Shown: positions 1 through 6,578 of the stretch, in pieces | Position numbering within the stretch: position 1 is the stretch's first letter | Layout of the letters: each line of letters begins with the position of its first letter | Assembly: GCA_002477505.1 (NCBI GenBank) | Contig: DLQB01000077.1 | Span: forward strand, 1 to 8,515 | Origin: Flavobacteriales bacterium UBA7443 | Lineage (GTDB): Bacteria; Bacteroidota; Bacteroidia; Flavobacteriales_D; Sanyastnellaceae | Direction: 5' to 3' | DNA: 8,515 nucleotides | Made by a program: the position numbers and the translations under genes | Notes under the pieces: generated by a model | What the model was told of the DNA's origin: nothing | Databases searched by the model: none | What the model saw: only the letters and a program-made list of their open reading frames with translations

Positions 1-2180
1 GGATACGTCAAATCAGACGGTTGAATGTGCACCGTCAATGTGTCGATGATCAATACCGCATCTCCTGAAGTGATTTGCATGGCCAAAACAACGGTCTCCT
101 CCCCTTCTGGCTCCTCATCGTCAATGGCGGCAAAGGTGAAGGTTTGGTTGTTTAAAAGGCCAATCGGAAAGGTGAATTCCGGCAGCGGAAATACCGCTGG
201 GAAATCATCCCCTTCTGCTGCTGTGCCGCCAACCACATCCACCGATACCGTCACGTCTTGCAAAGGGTAAGCGACTTGCATAGCAACCTCTGTCCCACCC
301 CCTTCATAGATGTATAGGTCGGAGGTTGTGAAGCCTAATTCCATGTCAGGCGTGCCCGTGCATGTGGCGTTGTGGTACCCGATGAAATCAAAATTGTCTT
401 GGGGGTACGCATCCCACTGAAACTGACCAACCGACCAATCAATACTGCCTTGGGAAACGTTTGCCTTTCGCACCAATGTGTATTCGGCCATTTCGCCTGC
501 GCCACCGTCCACCGTCCATGGCGAACCGGGATCCGCGCCAAACTCGCCCATTTGATCAATGATTTCACCATCGTGGTAAAGCGCAATAACGTCATTGCCG
601 TTGAACCAAGTGATTTGACTCACGAGGTCTCCTGCGTCAAAAAGTTCTGGGGCTGCCAGGGCATTCATCAAGACGAACACCCCATTGGCCTCGATGGTGC
701 CCGAAAGCTCCTGCGTATTGGTGGGTTCTGTTGATCCATTGTTCCATGTTTCCATGTGATAGCCCGTCAAATCAATAGCCACCGGAGAAGGATTATAAAG
801 CTCAATTGCTTTGTTGTTGCTGTTGCCTTCGACATACTCCGAGATGAATATCTCCTCGCAAAAACTCGCGCTTTCACAGTCCAAAATGTCCACAGCCAAA
901 TAACTCGTGCTCAAACTGTCACATTCTACGCCTTGAATTCCAGCGAGCAATGCGCCGGGCGCCAACGTTTCCGGCTCAAACCCACCCAACGCACTCGAGC
1001 CCCAAACTTGGTAGCTCCCCTCCCCTAAGGTCGAGAAGTCAAATTGCGGAAAAGCGGTTGTGTCTTGGATCACTTGTTCCCCATCCGTGATGACAAAAAT
1101 GTATTCTGCTTCAATGGCTTCCGACGTGTAACCAAACGTAATGATCGCGTTTTCCAAACCATTGCATCCAACGGCAGAGGGTGTGCCCGCAGCGTCGGTT
1201 ACAGCCCCTCCGTCACATGCAGGAGGGCTGCATGTTTCTCCTTGGATGCTCACTGCATTGATGGTCGATGAAAAGCACCCCGTCCCTGTAATTCCCGCCG
1301 CCGGTTGGCCCGCAACCAATGTTTCTGGATCAAGCGGCGCATTGTGTGAGACACCCGTGACCTCCAAGGCCAAATCGCCCAATCCCGACAAATTAGCCGC
1401 AGTACCCTCAAATGAAACTAGAATCAACCCCGACAACGCGTCTGCTACTACCAGCGTAAAGTTCGCCTCCTGTACATCGGTCGTGTGATTGAATTGAACC
1501 AATACCAGTTCAGAATCATCCGTGCAGACGTTCTCGTTCGCCACGTTCTGCAACTGAATCTGGCCCCCATCGCATTGCAATACATTCGAGTATCCTGGGG
1601 TCGGAGATTGCAGGGTGTAATCGGAAGAAGCAAATGGATCTCCGCCGTTGGGCAGACGAGCCAAGCTTTGGTAATCCGCCAATCCTTGAGCACTTTCGTT
1701 CAATTGAGTTGCGGAAGGTGTCAAAACGTCGATCAGTCCCGATGCGGGGGGCTGGTTGTTGCCATAAACAATGGCATCCAATAAGTCCTCATTGGTGACG
1801 GGTGTACCGTTGGGGAAATCTGCTCCAGATGCATCATAGAGCGCCACTGCCTCCTGTCCCACTTGCAACCAATTGGTTTGGTCCACGGTAAAGTCCGCTC
1901 CGGCTAAGTTGGGCCCACCGATGAGAAAAAATCCATTCTCGTCCAAAGCGTAGCCTGTCAAATCAAACGCATTGTTTGATAAGGCGTTCGATCCGTTGTA
2001 AATAACAACGGTGATGCCTGAGAGGTCAACGCCAGGAACCCCATAAAGCTCAACAAATTCCATGTCATCGATGCCCGGGCCAGATGGATCCAATTCGTTG
2101 ATTACGATTTGAGCGTCAACCGAATGGAGTGTCAAAAGTGTTGCAAAAAAGGCGATCAAAAAGCCGTGAAACTTGAACAT
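1..2180 (-). CDS. Secreted multidomain lamin-tail-domain (LTD) / Calx-beta protein, C-terminus cut by window edge
   Basis: An uninterrupted frame runs from the ATG at 2180 to the left edge without a stop, giving 726 visible residues. Residues 1-23 form a Sec signal peptide: basic start (MFKFHG), hydrophobic core, and probable cleavage after VDA before Gln24. Residues 25 to about 190 are a first lamin-tail domain (start VINELDPSGPG, then MEFVELYG, LTGYALDENGFFLIGG and a VALYDASG strand). Residues 203-441 hold two Cys-bracketed beta modules, each opening with CDGG. Residues 442 to about 605 are a second lamin-tail domain with the family hallmark ISEYVEGNSNNKAIELYN. From about 613 a Calx-beta-like domain follows (acidic DDEEPEGEE, then VVLAM). 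Such proteins are exported or surface adhesin/matrix proteins, often with a type IX secretion tail; that tail would lie outside the window. No catalytic residues were recognised, so the exact role is unknown. It is transcribed divergently from the downstream cluster and is probably functionally unrelated to it. Confidence 0.9.
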   Translation of the reverse strand, partial: MFKFHGFLIAFFATLLTLHSVDAQIVINELDPSGPGIDDMEFVELYGVPGVDLSGITVVIYNGSNALSNNAFDLTGYALDENGFFLIGGPNLAGADFTVDQTNWLQVGQEAVALYDASGADFPNGTPVTNEDLLDAIVYGNNQPPASGLIDVLTPSATQLNESAQGLADYQSLARLPNGGDPFASSDYTLQSPTPGYSNVLQCDGGQIQLQNVANENVCTDDSELVLVQFNHTTDVQEANFTLVVADALSGLILVSFEGTAANLSGLGDLALEVTGVSHNAPLDPETLVAGQPAAGITGTGCFSSTINAVSIQGETCSPPACDGGAVTDAAGTPSAVGCNGLENAIITFGYTSEAIEAEYIFVITDGEQVIQDTTAFPQFDFSTLGEGSYQVWGSSALGGFEPETLAPGALLAGIQGVECDSLSTSYLAVDILDCESASFCEEIFISEYVEGNSNNKAIELYNPSPVAIDLTGYHMETWNNGSTEPTNTQELSGTIEANGVFVLMNALAAPELFDAGDLVSQITWFNGNDVIALYHDGEIIDQMGEFGADPGSPWTVDGGAGEMAEYTLVRKANVSQGSIDWSVGQFQWDAYPQDNFDFIGYHNATCTGTPDMELGFTTSDLYIYEGGGTEVAMQVAYPLQDVTVSVDVVGGTAAEGDDFPAVFPLPEFTFPIGLLNNQTFTFAAIDDEEPEGEETVVLAMQITSGDAVLIIDTLTVHIQPSDLTY
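858..1574 (-). repeat. Two diverged tandem Cys-bracketed beta modules within the LTD protein
   Basis: Residues 203-321 and 322-441 of the secreted protein are two related modules. Each begins CDGG. Late in each comes a matching motif: DPETLVAGQPAAGITG at about residue 284, and EPETLAPGALLAGIQG at about 402. Each of these is followed by a Cys and then a short strand containing AV.I. The second module also has YIFVITD and YQVWGSS, a pattern I recall from repeated extracellular modules of marine Bacteroidetes. DNA identity between the copies is low, so this is an old domain duplication and not a recent DNA repeat. Function is probably structural. Confidence 0.65.
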
Positions 2181-2209
2181 GTGAACCTGATTTAACCGGT
2201 GAGGGAGGC

Positions 2210-2217
2210 CAAAAATA
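2210..2217 (-). promoter_or_regulatory. Candidate Bacteroidetes -7 promoter element for the LTD gene
   Basis: On the minus strand this reads TATTTTTG, an exact match to the Bacteroidetes sigma-factor -7 consensus TAnnTTTG. It ends 29 nt before the ATG at 2180, giving a short plausible leader. A -33 TTG is not clearly present: TTC lies 20 nt upstream, a 2-of-3 match. The gene has no clear Shine-Dalgarno sequence, as is usual in this phylum. Confidence 0.45.
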
Positions 2218-2242
2218 CGATGATATCGCGCGATTCTGAACG

Positions 2243-2258
2243 CAGCGCCATTGCGCTG
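2243..2258. repeat. 16-bp inverted repeat in the divergent intergenic region
   Basis: CAGCGC / CATT / GCGCTG forms a perfect 6-bp arm pair with a 4-base spacer. It lies midway in the 102-bp gap between two divergently transcribed genes. It is not followed by a T-tract on either strand, so it does not look like a terminator. A position shared by two divergent promoters would suit an operator, but chance occurrence is also possible. Confidence 0.35.
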
Positions 2259-2268
2259 TTTGGTTTCG

Positions 2269-2276
2269 TACCTTCG
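2269..2276 (+). promoter_or_regulatory. Weak candidate -7 element just upstream of the DUF4175 gene
   Basis: TACCTTCG differs at one position from the TAnnTTTG consensus and ends 6 nt before the ATG at 2283. If used, transcription would begin almost at the start codon and give a leaderless mRNA. No well-placed -33 element is visible (the nearest TTG, at 2251-2253, is only 15 nt upstream). Confidence 0.2.
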
Positions 2277-2282
2277 TGAGGC

Positions 2283-5200
2283 ATGGAAAGAAGCAGTTCA
2301 CTCATCAAGAAATTGGATGAATTCGTTTGGGCTTACCACCTGAATCGGCTGGCGGGAGGCGTTTTGACTTCCGTTGGGACTGTTGTAGGTAGCACCCTTA
2401 TTTTCCTTTTTTTGGAACACGTCGGCCGCTTTGGTATTGCCGGAAGAACTGTTATTTTCTGGGTGTTGGCGGGGGGAAGCGCGGTGGCACTTGCCCGATG
2501 GGTGCTTTGGCCAGTCCTCTTGTTGTTCCGTCTGAGAAAAGGGCTTTCGTACGAACAGGCCAGCGAAATCATTGGAACCCATTTTCCAGAAATCAGCGAC
2601 CGCCTCTTGAATGTGCTGCAATTGCAACGTCAGCTCGAGCATTCTGAATCTTCAGATCTTTCCTTGTTGCACGCGTCCATCGATGAGCGCACAGAGACCC
2701 TTCGAACGGTTCCGTTCAAAAAAGCCGTCAATTGGCAAGAAAGCACGCGGTTGATCCGTTATGCCATCCCGCCCGTTTTGGTTGTCATTGTGTTGTTCTC
2801 CTGGAAACCCCAGTGGGTGCAGGAGCCCGCTGAACGAATTCTGGCGCATCGCCAGGACTTCATTCCGCCCCCGCCGTTTGCCTTCGAAATTCTCAATCAA
2901 CGCTTGGATGTTCCTGCTGCGCAAGAATTTACCGTCAATGCCAAAACAAATGGGGAAGAGGCGCCGAGCGCCGTTGTGCTCGAAAGCAATGGACAGCGGT
3001 TTCGAATGGAGCGTTCTTCGAATGGCATTTACAGCCATACATTCCCAATCGTCCGGGAAGATATTCCGTTTGCATTGGTGGCTGCGGGGGTGAGGTCTCC
3101 AGAGTTTGTCATACAGGTGCTTCCTGTTCCCGTATTGTTGTCCACCGAAGTTTCGCTCACACCGCCTGCGTACACCGGTTTGCCTCCTCAAACCTTAAAA
3201 GATATCGGCAACCTCAAGGCGCCTGAAGGAACTGAAATTCGCTGGCAATTCAAAAGCAAAGACACCGAACAGTTGCGCTTGGATTTTGGAATGGAATCGA
3301 TCCGGGCAACGCCGGGCGCTGCAGGCACCTTTGCGGCCGCTCGACGAATTCAAACAAGCGAAACTTACTGGGTTGTTCCCCAGAACCGTGCCGTTGGAAC
3401 GGTCGACTCCATCCGGTATAACATCCAAGCATACGCAGATTTGCCTGCGCGCATCAAAGTCACCGAATCCATTGATTCTTCCCGAGTGAAGCGGCGTTAT
3501 TTTACCGGTGAAACCATGGATGATTATGGCTTCAGTAAGCTGAGCTTTGCATACCAGTGGCTTGAATTGGCTCCACGCGCAGAAGAGCTTTTCGCCTCCG
3601 AAAGTGCCCAACCTATGGCTGGAGTTGTCTCTCGAACGCGACTTGAAACACCCTCGGGTAAGTCCGATCGCTTTTTTCATGAGTGGAACCTCGGCGAAAT
3701 TGGTGTTGTGCAAGGAGATGTGCTGGAATATTGGTTTGAGCTTTGGGACAACGATCAAATCAACGGGCCCAAAATGACACGTTCCATTAGTTACACCTTC
3801 GCACCTCCATCTGAAGACGAAATCCGCGCGGAACGGGAAGAAGCCAGTGAAGACATCGCGTCCCGCATGAGTGCCGCTCGGCAAGAGGCCGAAGCGCTTC
3901 GAAAAGAAATGGCGGAAATGCGGCGACAACTCGGAGAAGACGACGAGCTCGACTGGAAGGATGAGCGGGCTTTGGAAGAGCTCATGAAACGTCAAGAATC
4001 CCTTAAATCCGCACTGGAAGAGCTGCAAAAAGCGAACAAAGAAAAGGACGATCGCGCCAATGAGTTTTCGCCAGAAGAAGAGCGCATCATTGAAAAACAA
4101 GAGCAGCTGCAAGAGTTGATGGAACAGGTCATGAACGATGAGCTGAAAGCGATGTACGATGAGATGCAGAAGCTCATGGAGGAGATGGACCCTGAAATGA
4201 TGGAGGAGATGCAAGAGCAGTTGGAGTCCATGGAAGTGAACCAGGAATCTTTGGAAAAAGAGCTCGACCGGGCGTTGGAGCAGTTCAAGCAGTTGGAATA
4301 CGAGGTCAATTTGGAAGAGGCCCTCGACGACCTGAAGGAACTCGCAGAAAAACAAGAGGCTTTGGCAGAAGAAACAGCCAATGAATCATCGCCCAATGAC
4401 AGCCTTTCAGCCCAACAAGATTCCCTGAATCAAGAGTTTCAAGCACTTCAAGAACGATTGGACGAATTGGACAAAGCCAACGAGGAGTTGGAAAACCCAA
4501 ACCCCGTGATGGAGCGATCCGATGAAAATCAATCCATCGAGGAAAAGATGAGCGATAGTTCGGAGCAGCTCAAACAGGACAAAAACAAAAAAGCCAGCGA
4601 AAATCAGCAAGATGCGGCGGATGAGATGAAGCAGATGGCGGAGCAGATGGAAACCATGATGCAACAATCCGCTGAAGAATCCATGGAGGAGGACATGGAT
4701 GCGCTGCGCGCGTTGCTTGAAAACATCATCCAACTGTCCTTCGATGAAGAAGATGTAATGGCTTCTTTGAATCAAATCAATGAAGATGATCCGCTGTACA
4801 TCACCAATGGGCAAACCCAACGCAAGCTCAAAGACGATGCTCAAATGGTAGAGGATTCGTTATTCGCTCTGAGCCTTCGAATCCCCCAATTGGCACCTGC
4901 AGTTAACCGAGAGATTGGATTGATCAACCACCACATGAAAAAAGCGCTGGCCGGATTTGGTGACCGAAAAACGCCGGAAATAACTGAAAATCAGCAATAT
5001 ATTATGACAAGTTTCAACAACTTGGCTTTGATGCTTGATGATGCGCTGCAACAAATGCAGCAATCCATGTCAGAGTCCAAGCCGGGAATGGGAAACTGCG
5101 AGAAGCCGGGAGGAAACGGAAAACCAAAGCCTTCTCCTAGCGCAGGAGATATGAAAAAAATGCAGCAGTCATTGGGGGAGAAGTTGGAGAAAATGAAAGA

Positions 5201-5696
5201 AGCGATGGGGAAGGGGGCTAACGCCGGGAAATCCGGGAAAGATCAGCGCCAAATGAGCAAGGAAATTGCACAAATGGCGGCGCAACAAGCGGCATTGCGC
5301 CAGATGGCTCAGAAAAAATCACAAGAGCTCAACGCAGATGGTTCTGGGGATGGAAAGCAAATGGGAGACATCGCGAAAGAAATGGAAGAATTGGAACGGG
5401 ATTTGGTCAATCGTGACGTTTCCATTGAAACGTTAGAGCGTCAACAAGAATTGATGGTCCGCTTGCTGGAAGCCGAAAATGCCGAATTGGTAAGGGGAGA
5501 AGACAACAAACGAAAGTCAAAGGTTGGGCAGCAAGGCCTAGCCACAGAGCCTCCTGCACTCGAAGAATACCTCAAACAAAAGAGTCAAGAAGTTGAATGG
5601 TTACGAACAATTCCCCTTGAATTGGATCCGTATTACCGTGACCGAGTCAACGATTATTTCAATAATTTGGACCTCACGAAGCCGGACTCGCAATGA
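2283..5696 (+). CDS. DUF4175 family membrane-anchored coiled-coil protein
   Basis: This 1137-residue protein matches what I know of the large Bacteroidetes DUF4175 family, whose function is not established. Hydrophobic segments lie at about residues 23-44, 56-82 and 160-174, so the N-terminal part is inner-membrane. Residues about 175-505 are beta-rich and probably extracytoplasmic (e.g. SLTPPAYTGLPPQTL). Residues about 508-830 are a very long charged helical/coiled-coil region rich in Glu, Gln, Lys and Met. A helical block follows, then a Gly/Lys/Pro linker near 934-956. The conserved C-terminal block has RQQELMVRLLEAENAE at about 1053, and the protein ends near YYRDRVNDYF at about 1117. The start is fixed by an in-frame TGA at 2277-2279, and the N-terminus (KKLDEFVWAYHLNRL) resembles the family start. 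There is no Shine-Dalgarno. It is the first gene of a four-gene cluster; the next gene starts 22 nt after its stop. A role in envelope organisation is possible but is inference. Confidence 0.88.
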   Translation: MERSSSLIKKLDEFVWAYHLNRLAGGVLTSVGTVVGSTLIFLFLEHVGRFGIAGRTVIFWVLAGGSAVALARWVLWPVLLLFRLRKGLSYEQASEIIGTHFPEISDRLLNVLQLQRQLEHSESSDLSLLHASIDERTETLRTVPFKKAVNWQESTRLIRYAIPPVLVVIVLFSWKPQWVQEPAERILAHRQDFIPPPPFAFEILNQRLDVPAAQEFTVNAKTNGEEAPSAVVLESNGQRFRMERSSNGIYSHTFPIVREDIPFALVAAGVRSPEFVIQVLPVPVLLSTEVSLTPPAYTGLPPQTLKDIGNLKAPEGTEIRWQFKSKDTEQLRLDFGMESIRATPGAAGTFAAARRIQTSETYWVVPQNRAVGTVDSIRYNIQAYADLPARIKVTESIDSSRVKRRYFTGETMDDYGFSKLSFAYQWLELAPRAEELFASESAQPMAGVVSRTRLETPSGKSDRFFHEWNLGEIGVVQGDVLEYWFELWDNDQINGPKMTRSISYTFAPPSEDEIRAEREEASEDIASRMSAARQEAEALRKEMAEMRRQLGEDDELDWKDERALEELMKRQESLKSALEELQKANKEKDDRANEFSPEEERIIEKQEQLQELMEQVMNDELKAMYDEMQKLMEEMDPEMMEEMQEQLESMEVNQESLEKELDRALEQFKQLEYEVNLEEALDDLKELAEKQEALAEETANESSPNDSLSAQQDSLNQEFQALQERLDELDKANEELENPNPVMERSDENQSIEEKMSDSSEQLKQDKNKKASENQQDAADEMKQMAEQMETMMQQSAEESMEEDMDALRALLENIIQLSFDEEDVMASLNQINEDDPLYITNGQTQRKLKDDAQMVEDSLFALSLRIPQLAPAVNREIGLINHHMKKALAGFGDRKTPEITENQQYIMTSFNNLALMLDDALQQMQQSMSESKPGMGNCEKPGGNGKPKPSPSAGDMKKMQQSLGEKLEKMKEAMGKGANAGKSGKDQRQMSKEIAQMAAQQAALRQMAQKKSQELNADGSGDGKQMGDIAKEMEELERDLVNRDVSIETLERQQELMVRLLEAENAELVRGEDNKRKSKVGQQGLATEPPALEEYLKQKSQEVEWLRTIPLELDPYYRDRVNDYFNNLDLTKPDSQ

Positions 5697-5718
5697 GCCA
5701 GGCTCAAGATTAGGAATC

Positions 5719-6138
5719 ATGATTCAAACGATGCACAAGCTTCAATTCGCTTCACAACCGGAAAACATCGCCATCATTGAGCGGTTAATTGATGAAATTC
5801 GAGACAATTACGCCTTCAACGATGATTGCTACGGCGATGTGTTGATTGCAATGACGGAGGCTGTAAACAACGCAATCGTCCATGGAAATCGATTGGATAC
5901 GGAGAAAGAGGTCTTCGTTGAATACGAGATTCAAGAACGAAACTTGTATTTCAAAATCACCGACCAAGGCGCAGGTTTTGATTTCGAAAACGTGCCGGAC
6001 CCCACTTCGCCTGAAAACCTTGAGAAGCCCAATGGACGTGGTGTCTTTTTGATGCGCCAACTGTCCGACCAATGCTCTTTTGAGGACGAAGGCCGAGAAG
6101 TTGAGCTCTTGTTTGAAGGTGTGTTCAACGCTGCTTAG
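5719..6138 (+). CDS. HATPase_c_2 ATP-binding protein, RsbW/anti-sigma-factor-kinase-like
   Basis: A 139-residue single-domain GHKL ATPase of the RsbW/SpoIIAB type. The visible ATP-binding motifs are the N-box EAVNNAIVHGN at residues 47-57 (Glu47, Asn51), the G1 box DQGAGFD at 82-88, and the G2 box NGRGVFLMRQLSD at 105-117. Family members bind ATP; classical ones phosphorylate an anti-anti-sigma partner and sequester a sigma factor. No STAS-type partner or sigma factor is encoded nearby, so that role cannot be assumed. The ATG at 5719 is chosen because it follows the upstream stop by 22 nt and precedes the family's first strand (KLQFASQPENI). An in-frame ATG at 5731 would shorten the protein by only four residues. 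A longer in-frame start at 5593 lies inside the preceding gene and adds unrelated sequence. It lies between the DUF4175 gene and ybeY in a likely operon. Confidence 0.88.
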   Translation: MIQTMHKLQFASQPENIAIIERLIDEIRDNYAFNDDCYGDVLIAMTEAVNNAIVHGNRLDTEKEVFVEYEIQERNLYFKITDQGAGFDFENVPDPTSPENLEKPNGRGVFLMRQLSDQCSFEDEGREVELLFEGVFNAA

Positions 6139-6149
6139 CACTCGTTCTT

Positions 6150-6578
6150 TTGGCATTAACCTTTCACAATGCCGACCACGGCTTCCGTTGTCCCAAACGC
6201 CGAGCCATTCGCACATGGGTGCACGCGCTCACAGCGCAATACGGCAAAGAACCTGGTGCACTTTCCGTTGTTTTCTGTTCGGACAACTATTTGTTGCAAA
6301 TGAACAAGGAACATTTATCGCACGATTACTTCACGGATATTATCACTTTCGATTACACGGATGGGAATCAGATAAGTGGTGATCTCTTCCTTTCCATCGA
6401 CCGCATTCGTGACAACGCAAAATCACACAACACATTGTTTTTCAATGAGTTAATACGTGTAATCGCCCACGGACACTTGCATTTAATCGGTTACAAAGAC
6501 AAGGTGAAATCCGACCAAGCAGAGATGCGATTGCATGAAGATCGCTGGATCGCCGCTTTTGAATCCTACGACGCATGA
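6150..6578 (+). CDS. ybeY: Endoribonuclease YbeY (rRNA maturation factor)
   Basis: A 142-residue YbeY/UPF0054 protein, a metal-dependent single-strand RNase involved in 16S rRNA 3'-end maturation and ribosome quality control in the cytoplasm. The signature is clear: ELIRVIAHGHLHLIGYKDK, with metal-ligand candidates His107, His111 and, at the third position, Asp117 in place of the His of the E. coli enzyme. Upstream family blocks are also present: TDIITFDY at 62-69 and SGDLFLSIDRI at 76-86. The start is TTG at 6150. Between the in-frame stop at 6114-6116 and the first in-frame ATG near 6301 there is no ATG or GTG in this frame, and starting at 6301 would delete the first third of the domain. 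The gene begins 11 nt after the HATPase stop and overlaps mnmG by 4 nt (ATGA), so translational coupling is likely. Confidence 0.92.
   Translation: MALTFHNADHGFRCPKRRAIRTWVHALTAQYGKEPGALSVVFCSDNYLLQMNKEHLSHDYFTDIITFDYTDGNQISGDLFLSIDRIRDNAKSHNTLFFNELIRVIAHGHLHLIGYKDKVKSDQAEMRLHEDRWIAAFESYDA

Noticed and set aside
1141..1784. Plus-strand open frames of 75 to 120 residues within 1-1800
   Set aside because: They lie opposite the continuous minus-strand LTD gene, whose translation shows a signal peptide and recognisable domains. The plus-strand products show no family features.
3195..4355. 386-residue open frame on the minus strand inside the DUF4175 gene
   Set aside because: It is the antisense of a Glu/Gln/Lys-rich coiled coil, which naturally gives a stop-poor Leu/His/Phe-rich frame. 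It has no domain, is the complement of a convincing gene and has no promoter.
4407..4844. 145-residue open frame on the minus strand inside the DUF4175 gene
   Set aside because: Same cause: the composition (Leu, Phe, His) is the mirror of the acidic helical rod on the plus strand.
5151..5163. A7 run (ATGAAAAAAATG) as a programmed frameshift site
   Set aside because: The run is not phased as an X-XXY-YYZ slippery heptamer in the reading frame, and the frame continues intact into the conserved C-terminal block.
5593..5718. Longer HATPase start at 5593
   Set aside because: It would overlap the conserved C-terminus of the DUF4175 gene and add 42 residues absent from the family; 5719 fits the domain boundary.
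6080..6382. 100-residue plus-strand frame overlapping the end of the HATPase and the start of ybeY
   Set aside because: It is out of frame with both well-supported genes and resembles no family.
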